A stretch of 19,691 nt of DNA. Source: an uncultured Clostridia bacterium. GTDB taxonomy: Bacteria > Bacillota > Clostridia > Christensenellales > UBA1242. The stretch's first letter is position 1, and each line of letters begins with the position of its first letter. The notes under the pieces are model-generated. The model searched no databases and was not told where the DNA came from. It saw only the letters and a list, made by a program, of their open reading frames with translations. Made by a program: the position numbers and the translations under genes. The stretch is from assembly GCA_934746185.1 (NCBI GenBank), contig CAKVEY010000008.1, forward strand, positions 1 to 19,691, given 5' to 3'. Below, piece by piece: positions 6,089-14,156 of this stretch.

Positions 6089-8761
6089 TTAATGATTTTT
6101 TATCCGTTTTAAACTCTTTGAATTTTCCTTATTAAGTTTTTTTGCTATAATGCCATTTGTAATCAACTTTCCCATCTCGACAAGTGGAATTATTATTAAC
6201 GAAGCACAAATAACAATTAACCACTCAAAAATGTTTAATTTTGCTATGTTAAATACATCTCTAAATACTGGAATTGTAAACACTGAAATGTTTAAAATCA
6301 TTGTAGCGATAAACGAAATATTAAATGTTTTATTGTTAAAAATGTTTACTTCAAAAATACTTTTATTCGTTTTACAATTTATTGAATGAAATAGTTGCAT
6401 AAAACTTATAATCATAAATACCATAGTTGATGCAACTTCGTTACTAGCAGTATTTATTCCGTAAATATAAACTAGCATAACAATTAAAGTTTGTAAAATG
6501 CTTTGATAAATTATGTTTATTCCTACTACGCCAGAAAAAATTGTTTCGCTTGATTTTCTCGGCTTTTTGCTCATTATATCATTTTCGGCTTTTTCTACAC
6601 CTAAACTAAAAGCTGGCAAGCTATCGGTTACTAAATTTATAAATAACATTTGTGCAGGAACTAAAAAACTGTAATTTGGAAATAGTATTATTGAAAGTAA
6701 CATTGTAACTACTTCAACAATGTTCGTACTTAATAAAAATTGTATAGTTTTTTGAATGTTAGCATAAACTTTTCTGCCCTCTTCAACGGCAAGTATAATC
6801 GTTGCAAAATTATCATCAGTTACAATTAAATCGGCTACATTTTTAGTAACATCTGTGCCAGTTATTCCCATACCAACACCAATATCTGCAATTTTTAAAC
6901 TAGGAGCATCATTAACGCCATCGCCTGTCATTGCAACAATTTTACCTAAACTTTTAAAAGTTTTTACAATTCTCACTTTATGCTGAGGACTAACACGAGC
7001 AAAAACTGTGTAATTTTGAATAACGTTCTTTAATTCTTCATCGGTTAATTTTTCAAGTTCTTCACCACTTAAAACTTGACTTTTATTATTGCAAATTTTT
7101 AATTCCTTAGCAATTGCAAAGGCAGTTTTAGGGTGGTCGCCTGTTATCATAACTGGCATTAAACCTGCACTTTTACATTTTTTTATAGCGTCAAACGCTT
7201 CTTTTCGTGGTGGATCTATCATTCCAGTAAGACCGATGAAAATCAAGTCGTTTTCTAAATCGTTATAATCACTTACTTTTTTGTATGCAAAACTTAAAAC
7301 TCTTAAAGCATTTTCCGTCATTTCTTCGTTTAAAATATTCAGTTTTTCAATATGCCATTTTGTTAGTTTTTTTATTTCGCCGTCAAGCATTATATACTTA
7401 CATTTCTCTATTAATTTATCGTATGCACCTTTTGTAAAACAAATCTTCTCATTATCTACAATATTTACTGTTGACATTAATTTTCTGGTAGAATCAAACG
7501 GAATTTCATATATTCGCTCGCATTTTTCTTTAATATTTTTATTTATATTATTTTTTATGGCATAATTAAGCAAGGCTACTTCGGTGGGGTCGCCAACTAA
7601 TTTGCCTTTATCTAAAACAAAACTATCGTTACATAAAACCATTGCTTTTGTAAGTAAATCGTACTCGTTATTTAATACTGCCGATTTATACAAATTAAAG
7701 TTATAACCTAATTTTACTACTTCCATTTTATTTTGCGTTAATGTGCCTGTTTTATCGGAGCAAATTATTTCACAACTACCCAATGTTTCAACGGCTTTAA
7801 GTCTTTTTACAATTGCACCTTTTTTTGCTAAATTTTGTAATCCTATTGCCATAATAATTGTTATTACTGCTGGTAAACTTTCAGGAATTGCAGCAACTGC
7901 TAAGGTTACTGACGAGATAAAAGCATTTAAAATATTTATAGTATCGGCAAAAAACACTTCAACTAAAAAAACTATAATTGCAATAACAATAACGCTAATA
8001 GTTATAATTTTCCCTATTTTTTTAATAGATTTTTCTAGTGGAGTTAAATCTTTTTTAGACGCAATTAACATATCAGCAATTTTACCGATTTCAGTATTTA
8101 TACCTACGCCAGCAACAACGCCTTTTCCCCTACCAAAACTAACAACGGTTGATGAATACGCCATATTTTTTCGCTCTAATAGTGGTGTGTTTTCATTAAG
8201 TACTAGTTCAGCATCTTTTTTTACGCTTTTAGATTCACCAGTAAGGGCGCTTTCATCACATTTTAAACTATGAGTTTCAATTAATCTTAAATCGGCTGGC
8301 ACAATGTCGCCTGCTTCTAAAACAACAATGTCGCCAATAGTTAATGTACTTGTTTTAATCTTTTTTAATTTCCCTTCTCGAATAACTTTACAAAAAGGTT
8401 CGGTACTTTTTTTCAAACTCTCTAACGCATCTTCTGCCTTATTTTCTTGAATTGTTCCAATAATAGCGTTTAAAATAACAATAAAAAATATAACGCCACC
8501 TTCAAAAAGGTCGGAATAATTTTTTTGCACGATTGAAACAGTTGTTGAAATTATAGCAGCAATAAGCAAAATAATTACCATAACATCTTTAAACTGCAAC
8601 AAAAATTTAACAAAAACGCTTTGCTTTTTTGCTTTTGGCAGACTATTATAACCATTTTTATTTAATCTTTCTTGAACTTCTTTTTCGGTTAGTCCGTTAT
8701 ATTTACTATCAAGTTCATTTATGGTTTCTACAATAGATTTTGAAAAAAAATTAGATGTCAT
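6089..8761 (-). CDS. P-type cation-transporting ATPase, Ca2+ (P2A) type
   Basis: The 890-residue membrane pump has all P-type landmarks. The cation N-terminal domain is followed by the actuator TGES (174-177). The M4 motif AAIPESLPAVI spans about 290-300. The phosphorylation site DKTGTLT has its Asp at 336. A TGDHPKT loop and the hinge GDGVNDAPSLK follow, then six C-terminal helices. PESLP in M4 and NLVTDSLPA in M6 match the calcium-pump class. M5 reads STNIVEVV, keeping the Asn and Glu used by SERCA for its first Ca2+ site. The M8 position occupied by Glu in SERCA appears to be in SFMQLFHSIN and lacks Glu. Likely role: Ca2+ export at the cytoplasmic membrane; Mn2+ is possible. A TATAAT ends 8 bases before the ATG, with no good -35 and no ribosome site. 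The gene diverges from the small membrane protein gene. Confidence 0.93.
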   Translation of the reverse strand: MTSNFFSKSIVETINELDSKYNGLTEKEVQERLNKNGYNSLPKAKKQSVFVKFLLQFKDVMVIILLIAAIISTTVSIVQKNYSDLFEGGVIFFIVILNAIIGTIQENKAEDALESLKKSTEPFCKVIREGKLKKIKTSTLTIGDIVVLEAGDIVPADLRLIETHSLKCDESALTGESKSVKKDAELVLNENTPLLERKNMAYSSTVVSFGRGKGVVAGVGINTEIGKIADMLIASKKDLTPLEKSIKKIGKIITISVIVIAIIVFLVEVFFADTINILNAFISSVTLAVAAIPESLPAVITIIMAIGLQNLAKKGAIVKRLKAVETLGSCEIICSDKTGTLTQNKMEVVKLGYNFNLYKSAVLNNEYDLLTKAMVLCNDSFVLDKGKLVGDPTEVALLNYAIKNNINKNIKEKCERIYEIPFDSTRKLMSTVNIVDNEKICFTKGAYDKLIEKCKYIMLDGEIKKLTKWHIEKLNILNEEMTENALRVLSFAYKKVSDYNDLENDLIFIGLTGMIDPPRKEAFDAIKKCKSAGLMPVMITGDHPKTAFAIAKELKICNNKSQVLSGEELEKLTDEELKNVIQNYTVFARVSPQHKVRIVKTFKSLGKIVAMTGDGVNDAPSLKIADIGVGMGITGTDVTKNVADLIVTDDNFATIILAVEEGRKVYANIQKTIQFLLSTNIVEVVTMLLSIILFPNYSFLVPAQMLFINLVTDSLPAFSLGVEKAENDIMSKKPRKSSETIFSGVVGINIIYQSILQTLIVMLVYIYGINTASNEVASTMVFMIISFMQLFHSINCKTNKSIFEVNIFNNKTFNISFIATMILNISVFTIPVFRDVFNIAKLNIFEWLIVICASLIIIPLVEMGKLITNGIIAKKLNKENSKSLKRIKNH

Positions 8762-8769
8762 TTCAATTT

Positions 8770-8775
8770 ATTATA
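8770..8775 (-). promoter_or_regulatory. Possible -10 box of the ATPase gene
   Basis: A perfect TATAAT lies 8 bases before the ATG. The matching -35 position (17-base spacing) reads ATATAA, so only the -10 is convincing. The geometry again suggests a near-leaderless transcript. Confidence 0.4.
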
Positions 8776-8835
8776 TTAATTATGTCCTAAATTTATATCT
8801 AATAAAATAATTTTAAAATAATTTTATTTCTATGG

Positions 8836-8864
8836 TTGATTTTTAAAATATTTTTTTATATAAT
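8836..8864 (+). promoter_or_regulatory. Promoter of the small membrane protein / comFC pair, leaderless geometry
   Basis: The -35 TTGATT (8836-8841), 17-base spacer and perfect -10 TATAAT (8859-8864) are followed by 6 bases and the ATG at 8871. No ribosome site is present. Confidence 0.75.
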
Positions 8865-8870
8865 ATTTAT

Positions 8871-9260
8871 ATGACAAATTATGATGATAGAATTATTTTA
8901 GATGATGATGTTGAAGTAGAATATCAAAAAAATGATAATGAAGAAAGAAAAAGTGAAGCAATTTCTTATAGCAATAAAAATGTAAACACTAATAACTTTT
9001 TTAGCATAGCGTTTTCTAAAAAATACATTGCTTTAACTTTATCTACAATCTCCATTATTTTTGCTTTGTTTATGCGTTTTTTAATGGTTTGTGGTGTTAC
9101 TAGTCGAGCCTTTTTTGGAATATGGTTTTTTATCACTGCTAGTTTATGTGTTACTTCGCTTATAATTAACATTATTAATTTTGCTAAAAATAAAAAGGTA
9201 GAATTAAATGTTTCATCTATAATAACTTTTTTATCTTTAATATTATTGTTTTTAATTTAA
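8871..9260 (+). CDS. Small membrane protein of unknown function
   Basis: I do not recognise a family for this 129-residue protein. Residues 1-35 are very acidic and hydrophilic (MTNYDDRIILDDDVEVEYQK). Three hydrophobic segments follow at about 50-73 (YIALTLSTISIIFALFMRFL), 80-105 (around FFGIWFFITASLCVTSLIIN) and 114-129 (SSIITFLSLILLFLI). The acidic part would lie in the cytoplasm if the Lys pair before the first helix obeys the positive-inside rule. It is co-transcribed with comFC, whose ATG follows after one base, but no functional link can be claimed. The start at 8871 is the only one compatible with the promoter. Confidence 0.75.
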   Translation: MTNYDDRIILDDDVEVEYQKNDNEERKSEAISYSNKNVNTNNFFSIAFSKKYIALTLSTISIIFALFMRFLMVCGVTSRAFFGIWFFITASLCVTSLIINIINFAKNKKVELNVSSIITFLSLILLFLI

Positions 9261-9261
9261 T

Positions 9262-10005
9262 ATGAAATTTTTGGAATTTTTTAAGAAACTTTTATATCCT
9301 AATACAAAGTGCATTGTTTGTAATGAAGAACTTTTTACAAACGATGCTTTTTCTATTTGCCCAAAATGTTTAAATAGTCTTCACTTTTTAAATGATAAAA
9401 TTTGTTGTATTTGTGGAGTTAAACTTTATGGTGAAGGCAAACTTTGTGAAAGATGTAAAAATAACGAATATAAAGAAATCAAACTTGCTCGTAGTGTGTT
9501 TGAGTATGACGATATTATGAAAAACTTAATTCATAGTTTAAAATATGATAACAAAAAGTATTTAGCAAAACCTTTAAGCAATATTCTTTATAATTATTTT
9601 ACTTATCACAATGAAATTAACGATGTTGATATAATTATTCCTGTTCCGTTACATAAATCTCGCTATAAAAAGCGTGGATACAATCAAACTGAATTATTAC
9701 TTCAAAGTTTTAAAGAAACTCACCAAGTAAGAACAGATATTGTAGAAAGAATAAAAGATACTCCTACTCAAACAAAACTAAGTTTGGAAGAAAGAAGAAA
9801 AAATTTAGAAAACGCTTTTAGTTTAGTAAAGCCCGAAGATATTAAAAACAAAAGAATTTTAATTGTTGATGATATTTTTACAACTGGTGCTACTACACTT
9901 ACTCTTGCTAAACTTTTAGTTAAAAATAAAGCAAGAAGTATAAAATGTTTAACGCTATGCCATACATCAAAAAAATTAGATTATGAAAAGGAATATGACA
10001 ATTAA
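9262..10005 (+). CDS. comFC: ComFC-type phosphoribosyltransferase-fold protein
   Basis: The 247-residue protein opens with a double zinc-binding region. The cysteine pairs are at 17/20 (CIVC) and 33/36 (CPKC), then 49/51 (CIC) and 62/65 (CERC). The C-terminal phosphoribosyltransferase domain contains IIPVPLHKSRYKKRGYNQTE and the PRPP loop RILIVDDIFTTGATT, both standard for ComF/GntX proteins. In competent bacteria ComFC is needed for uptake or processing of transforming DNA. No other competence gene is in view, so its role here may be more general. The ATG sits one base after the stop of the upstream membrane protein gene and lacks its own ribosome site, so translation probably restarts after termination. 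Confidence 0.92.
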   Translation: MKFLEFFKKLLYPNTKCIVCNEELFTNDAFSICPKCLNSLHFLNDKICCICGVKLYGEGKLCERCKNNEYKEIKLARSVFEYDDIMKNLIHSLKYDNKKYLAKPLSNILYNYFTYHNEINDVDIIIPVPLHKSRYKKRGYNQTELLLQSFKETHQVRTDIVERIKDTPTQTKLSLEERRKNLENAFSLVKPEDIKNKRILIVDDIFTTGATTLTLAKLLVKNKARSIKCLTLCHTSKKLDYEKEYDN

Positions 10006-10029
10006 TGTTTGTTTAAATAAGCATTTTTT
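10004..10029 (+). terminator. Terminator after comFC
   Basis: The hairpin AATGTTT / AAGCATT (one G-T pair) runs into a T run at 10024-10029. It starts within the comFC stop codon and overlaps the next promoter. Confidence 0.55.
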
Positions 10030-10037
10030 GTTACAAT
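10009..10037 (+). promoter_or_regulatory. Promoter of the RNA methyltransferase gene, leaderless geometry
   Basis: The -35 TTGTTT (10009-10014), 17-base spacer and -10 TACAAT (10032-10037) are followed by 7 bases and the ATG at 10045. The -35 lies in the comFC terminator hairpin. No ribosome site is present. Confidence 0.62.
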
Positions 10038-10044
10038 AAAATAT

Positions 10045-11355
10045 ATGGATAAAATAACAGTAAAAATTGATGATTTAGACTATTTGGGATTAGGACTAGC
10101 ACATTTAGATAATAAAGTAGTATTTGTAGATAACGCACTACCTAGTGAAAATATAGAGTGCGAGATAATAAAAGAAAAAAATAACTTAATTTGGGCTAAA
10201 AACTTAAAAATTTTAAATAGTAGCAAATTTCGAATATCTCCCCTATGCCCTTATTTTAATATTTGTGGTGGTTGCGACTTACAACATTTAGAATATAATA
10301 AAACCTTAGAATTTAAGAAAAATCAAATAAAATTAGCCTTTAAAAAAATTGCAAACATTAATTTAGACGATTTTGAAATAATAAAAAGCGAAAATCATTA
10401 TTTCTATCGAAATAAAATTGCAATGAAAATTAGTAAAATTAATAATGAAAAAGTTTTAAGTTTTTATAAAAAAAATAGCCATATTCCTATAAAAATTGAA
10501 AGTTGTAAACTTATTGATAGTAAATTTGATTTTGTAATTAATAGTGTAAACGAATTTTTAAAAAAATGTGATAACTCTGTTTACGACGAAAAAACAAAAA
10601 AAGGCGATTTAAAACATTTTGTGTGTAGATTAATTGATAATAACATATTAATCACTTTTGTTTTAAATTCTAATGTTAAACTTGAAAACATAGAAAGTTT
10701 ATACTCTACTTTAAAAACTAAATTTAATTTAGTTGGAATTAATAAAAATATAAATAATAAAGATAAAGATATTTTATCTACAAAATTTATACATTTAATT
10801 GGCGAAAACAAGTTAGAATTTACAAACAATGATATTATTCAACCTATAACTAACGGAAGTTTTTTACAAGTAAATCTTAATGTTAGCAATAAAATTTACA
10901 ATTATGTATTAAAAAATTTAAACGGAAATGTTGTTAATTGTTATAGTGGAGCAGGACTTCTTTCTGCAATTATTGCAAAAAACAACACTAGCCAAGTTTA
11001 TGGCATAGAAATAAGCATTGAAGCAACAAGGCTTGCTGACAAAATAAAAGAAGAAAATAAAATTAATAACTTAACAAACTTTTGTGGAGATGCTGGCAAA
11101 GTTTTAAAAGAACTAAATTTAAAAGATTTTAGTTTAGTTTTAGACCCACCACGAAGTGGAATTGACGATAATATGATAAGTGTTATAAAAAGCACTCTAC
11201 CTAATAAAATTGTTTATATCTCGTGCGACAAAAATAGTTTAGCAAAAAATATTAAACAATTAATAAGCCTTTATGATATTAACGATATTAAAGCCTTTGA
11301 TATGTTCGCTCAAACTAAAAATGTAGAAACAGTTATAGTTCTTACAAAAAAATAA
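10045..11355 (+). CDS. RlmD/RlmCD-type 23S rRNA (uracil-5-)-methyltransferase
   Basis: The 436-residue protein belongs to the TrmA/RumA family. An N-terminal TRAM domain (about 1-58) binds RNA. The iron-sulfur cluster cysteines appear as CPYFNICGGC, with a fourth in IESCKLID. The SAM-dependent methyltransferase core carries NCYSGAGLLSAIIA, the DPPRSG motif and the catalytic Cys in YISCDKNSLAKNI. The general-base Glu is in the terminal NVETVIVL. Family members methylate U747 and/or U1939 of 23S rRNA, or U54 of tRNA. In Firmicutes an RlmCD enzyme often does both rRNA sites, but sequence alone does not settle this. The gene is apparently monocistronic, with its own promoter and terminator. Confidence 0.9.
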   Translation: MDKITVKIDDLDYLGLGLAHLDNKVVFVDNALPSENIECEIIKEKNNLIWAKNLKILNSSKFRISPLCPYFNICGGCDLQHLEYNKTLEFKKNQIKLAFKKIANINLDDFEIIKSENHYFYRNKIAMKISKINNEKVLSFYKKNSHIPIKIESCKLIDSKFDFVINSVNEFLKKCDNSVYDEKTKKGDLKHFVCRLIDNNILITFVLNSNVKLENIESLYSTLKTKFNLVGINKNINNKDKDILSTKFIHLIGENKLEFTNNDIIQPITNGSFLQVNLNVSNKIYNYVLKNLNGNVVNCYSGAGLLSAIIAKNNTSQVYGIEISIEATRLADKIKEENKINNLTNFCGDAGKVLKELNLKDFSLVLDPPRSGIDDNMISVIKSTLPNKIVYISCDKNSLAKNIKQLISLYDINDIKAFDMFAQTKNVETVIVLTKK

Positions 11356-11380
11356 AAGCAAGTTTTAAACTTGTTTTTTT
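11355..11380 (+). terminator. Terminator after the RNA methyltransferase gene
   Basis: AAAAGCAAGT and ACTTGTTTTTTT form a stem with a 5-base loop, followed by a long T run. It begins right at the stop codon. Confidence 0.75.
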
Positions 11381-11399
11381 TAAAAGTATAAAAATAAAA

Positions 11400-11427
11400 T
11401 TGAAAATTTTTTTATAAGTGTTATAAT
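11400..11427 (+). promoter_or_regulatory. tsaD promoter, leaderless geometry
   Basis: The -35 TTGAAA (11400-11405), 16-base spacer and perfect -10 TATAAT (11422-11427) are followed by 6 bases and the ATG at 11434. No Shine-Dalgarno site can fit. Confidence 0.75.
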
Positions 11428-11433
11428 ATCAAT

Positions 11434-12501
11434 ATGGAATATACTGAAATTGTTGAGAAAAAAATAAAAGAATTAAAAAATAAAACTGATATATATGTAA
11501 TAGGTATAGAAAGTAGTTGTGATGAAACTAGTATATCAATCGTAAAAAATGGTAGAGAAATTATTTCTAACATTGTTTCTACTCAAATTGATATTCACAA
11601 ACGCTTTGGTGGTGTTGTGCCTGAAATTGCAAGCCGAAATCATATTATGCAAATAAACAATTGTTTAACTTTATGTTTAAAAGAAGCAAATATGACAATG
11701 GACGATGTTGATTTAATAGCTGTTACTTATGGTGCTGGACTTATTGGAGCATTAATGGTTGGCGTAAATTTTGCAAAAGCTTTGGCATTTGCCACAAATA
11801 AGCCGTTAATTAAGGTTGACCATATTAAAGGGCATATTAGTGCAAATTATCTTTGTTTTCCTACCTTAACTCCCCCATTTTTATGTTTGCTTACTAGTGG
11901 AGCACACACCGAACTAATAAAAGTGGCTGATTATAACAAGTTTGAATTAATTGGTCATAGTTTAGACGATGCTTGTGGAGAATGTTTTGATAAAGTTGCA
12001 AGAGTATTAAATTTAGAATATCCTGGTGGTCCTAAAATTGAAAAATTAGCAAAATTAGGCAAAAAGAATATCACTTTTGTAAAAGAAAATCGAGAATTAA
12101 ATAAAACTTTTAATTTTAGTTATTCAGGTTTAAAAACTGCTGTAATTAATTATATTCATAATAAAGAAATGAAAGGCGAACAAATAAATAAAAATGATAT
12201 TTGTGCTAGTTTTCAAAGTGAAGCATTTGATGAATTAATTGCTAAAACAATTAGAGCAAGTAAAATGTTAGGTGAAAAATATAATAAAATAGTTATTGCT
12301 GGTGGTGTTTCTGCCAACTGCTATTTAAGAGACAATATGAAAGAAAGAGCAAAAAAAGAAAATTTAGAAGTTTACTTCCCTAAAATTTCTCTTTGCACCG
12401 ATAACGCTGCTATGATAGCAAGTGCTGGATATTATAACTTTGTTTATAATGAAAATTTGGCTGATTTAACGCTATCTCCTATAGCAAGAATAGATTTATA
12501 A
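11434..12501 (+). CDS. tsaD: TsaD, tRNA threonylcarbamoyladenosine (t6A) transferase
   Basis: The 355-residue protein is the catalytic subunit that moves the threonylcarbamoyl group onto A37 of ANN-decoding tRNAs, with TsaB, TsaE and TsaC elsewhere. The ASKHA ATPase fold begins VIGIESSCDETSISIV. The metal ligands are H130 and H134 in DHIKGHISANYL. FNFSYSGLKTAV and the terminal TDNAAMIASAGYY (with the metal-binding Asp) are all in place. An unusual N-terminal extension of about 20 residues (MEYTEIVEKKIKELKNKTDI) precedes the first strand; most family members start near VIGIE. No other ATG, GTG or TTG lies between, so the extension is probably real. The gene is convergent with prfB. Confidence 0.96.
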   Translation: MEYTEIVEKKIKELKNKTDIYVIGIESSCDETSISIVKNGREIISNIVSTQIDIHKRFGGVVPEIASRNHIMQINNCLTLCLKEANMTMDDVDLIAVTYGAGLIGALMVGVNFAKALAFATNKPLIKVDHIKGHISANYLCFPTLTPPFLCLLTSGAHTELIKVADYNKFELIGHSLDDACGECFDKVARVLNLEYPGGPKIEKLAKLGKKNITFVKENRELNKTFNFSYSGLKTAVINYIHNKEMKGEQINKNDICASFQSEAFDELIAKTIRASKMLGEKYNKIVIAGGVSANCYLRDNMKERAKKENLEVYFPKISLCTDNAAMIASAGYYNFVYNENLADLTLSPIARIDL

Positions 12502-12520
12502 AATTAATATAGTTTAATGC

Positions 12521-12554
12521 AAAAAAGTTCTACTTTAATGTAGAACTCTTTTTT
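12521..12554. terminator. Bidirectional terminator between tsaD and prfB
   Basis: The stem GTTCTAC / GTAGAAC has a 6-base loop and is flanked by A6 on the left and T6 on the right. It therefore forms a terminator with a U tail on either strand and serves the two convergent genes. Confidence 0.85.
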
Positions 12555-12568
12555 ACGACCTTTTTTAT

Positions 12569-13667
12569 TTAATCGTTATTTTGTTTTAAATATTCTATAA
12601 CAAATTCTTCTAAGTTTCCGTCCATAACACTTTGAACATCGCTAGTTTCATAGTTTGTTCTATGGTCTTTAACCATAGTATAAGGACAAAAAACATAACT
12701 ACGAATTTGATTTCCCCATTCGATTTTTAACAAATTTCCGTTAATTTCGCTTATTTTATCTAAATGTTGTTGTTCTTTTATTAATAATAGTTTACTTTTT
12801 AAAACTTTTAAAGCCTGCTCTTTGTTTTGTATTTGACTTCGTTCGTTTTGGCAAGTTACTACAATGCCTGTTTTAAGATGAGTTATTCTAACTGCACTTT
12901 CGGTTTTATTTATGTGCTGACCACCAGCACCACCACTACGAAAAGTATCTATTTTTAATTCGTCATCATTTAAAATAATTTCGTTATCGTTTTCTATTTC
13001 AGGAATAACATCAACACTTGCAAATGTTGTATGTCTTCGTTTATTACTATCAAAAGGTGAAACTCTAACTAGTCTATGAACTCCTTTTTCACTTCTTAAT
13101 TTTCCATAAGCATTTTCGCCCGTAATTCTAAGCGTTATGCTTTTAATTCCAACATCTTCTTGCGATAACTCTAAAATTTCATACTTTAAGTTTTCATTTT
13201 CTATATATCTACTATACATTCTAAAAAGCATATTAACAAAGTCGTAACTCTCTGTTCCTCCTGCCCCAGAATGAAGAACTAGTAGTGCATTATAACTATC
13301 ATATTTTGAAGACAATAATGTGTCTAAAAACAATATATCAACTTGCTTTTCTATCTCTTTAATTTCACTGTCTATTAAACTTAAAAGGTCGTTTTGCTCA
13401 CTATCTGTAAAAGTTTTAAAATCTTCACTAGAAATTAAATCTATATTTATTTTAGTATTGTTTATTTTTTCTTTAACAATATTAAAAGTCGCTAGTTTTT
13501 TTTCTAAATTAGAAATTTTTTTATTTATTTCTATAATATTTTTATAATCCGTTTCACTTTCTAATAAACTTTTTAAATTCGCTAACTCTTTATTATCTTT
13601 TTCAAAGACACTCCTTTATAGCAATAAATTTTTTTTCTAAACTATTAAATACATCTAAATTAATCAT
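12569..13667 (-). CDS. prfB: Peptide chain release factor 2, made by programmed +1 frameshift
   Basis: RF2 ends translation at UGA and UAA. From ATG 13667 the zero frame reads MINLDVFNSLEKKFIAIKEC-L and then meets an in-frame UGA as codon 22. After a +1 shift the protein continues EKDNKELANLKSL to the stop at 12569, giving 365 residues, exactly the family size. The SPF anticodon-like tripeptide (VSPFDSNKRRH, about 203-205) marks RF2 rather than RF1. GGAGGQHINKTES carries the catalytic GGQ at about 248-250. The downstream frame from 13333 is not a separate gene. The -10 ends 6 bases before the ATG, with no ribosome site. Expression should be autoregulated: low RF2 slows termination at the internal UGA and favours the shift. 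Confidence 0.95.
13601..13616 (-). promoter_or_regulatory. prfB programmed +1 frameshift site
   Basis: On the coding strand AAGGAG (13611-13616) is followed by TGT, then CTT and TGA (13602-13604). The Shine-Dalgarno-like element is 3 bases from the slippery CUU, the same spacing as in E. coli. The base after UGA is A rather than the common C. UGA is a poor stop there and CUU-to-UUU slippage restores the RF2 frame. Confidence 0.95.
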
Positions 13668-13673
13668 ATTTTT

Positions 13674-13682
13674 ATTTTACCA
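13674..13682 (-). promoter_or_regulatory. prfB extended -10 promoter, leaderless geometry
   Basis: TGG-TAAAAT is an extended -10, with the hexamer at 13674-13679 and TGn just upstream. The hexamer ends 6 bases before the ATG. The -35 region (around TTTTGT) is weak. The rest of the spacer up to 13860 shows no other feature. Confidence 0.58.
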
Positions 13683-13860
13683 TAAAAATAAAATCAACAA
13701 AAGTTTATAACTAAAATTTATTAAAAATATTGTTATAAATTCAAAATCTTTAATAAAAATGTTAGTAGTGATAATTAATTTATATAAAATTTTATATTTA
13801 TTTTATATTTATTTATAAAATTTGTTTAAAGAACTATAACTCACATTTTTTAGAAAAATA

Positions 13861-13889
13861 AAAAATGCTAGTATAATCTAGCATTTTTT
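13861..13889 (-). terminator. Terminator after the YjzC-like gene
   Basis: The perfect hairpin AAAAATGCTAG / CTAGCATTTTT has 11-bp arms and the loop TATAAT. It has A and T flanks on both sides and could act on either strand. It lies a few bases beyond the YjzC-like stop. Confidence 0.85.
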
Positions 13890-13895
13890 ATTTTG

Positions 13896-14048
13896 TTAAT
13901 CTAACGAATAATAACCACCTTCATATTGTGTTGGTGGGAATGTTTGACCTTCTTCAAGATAAACATTGCCGATAATTTCATCATTTTCGTTATAGGCTGT
14001 ATAATTGCCAGTTTGTGAACAATTTTCGCCTGGTCTAAATTTTTGCAT
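13896..14048 (-). CDS. YjzC-like small protein
   Basis: The 50-residue product begins MQKFRPGENCSQTGNYTAYN, then has NVYLEEGQTFPPTQYEGGYY. The RPGexC..G.Y and G..FPPT patterns resemble the small YjzC family of Firmicutes, whose function is unknown. The single Cys follows the PGEN turn. The start at 14048 is chosen because GGGAGG sits 7 bases before this ATG, whereas an ATG at 14087 would add 13 unrelated residues upstream of that ribosome site. The upstream region holds an inverted repeat at 14110-14140. The gene is its own unit with its own terminator. Family membership is from memory of the motif, not a search. Confidence 0.78.
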   Translation of the reverse strand: MQKFRPGENCSQTGNYTAYNENDEIIGNVYLEEGQTFPPTQYEGGYYSLD

Positions 14049-14109
14049 ATTTTTTCCTCCCAAGTTTAATTTGTGCAGAAAAATCAAAATTATTTAAAAT
14101 ACTTTATAC

Positions 14110-14140
14110 AAATTTTGTCGAATTTAGGTTGACAAAATTT
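14110..14140. repeat. Inverted repeat upstream of the YjzC-like gene
   Basis: Perfect 10-bp arms AAATTTTGTC (14110-14119) and GACAAAATTT (14131-14140) are separated by 11 bases. The repeat lies between the stop of the M1-type peptidase gene (14157) and the YjzC-like start. It may be an operator for the YjzC-like gene. A weak terminator of the peptidase gene is the alternative, although the second arm lacks a good T tail. Confidence 0.55.
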
Positions 14141-14156
14141 TTCTTATACAAATCTT

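Noticed and set aside
7743..8273. Open frame on the plus strand opposite the ATPase gene (176 codons)
   Set aside because: It lies fully within a well-supported P-type ATPase with all motifs on the other strand and has no family features.
12569..13333. The 254-codon frame as a stand-alone truncated RF2
   Set aside because: Continuous RF2-like coding exists upstream to the frameshift site and ATG 13667; the Met at 13333 is internal.
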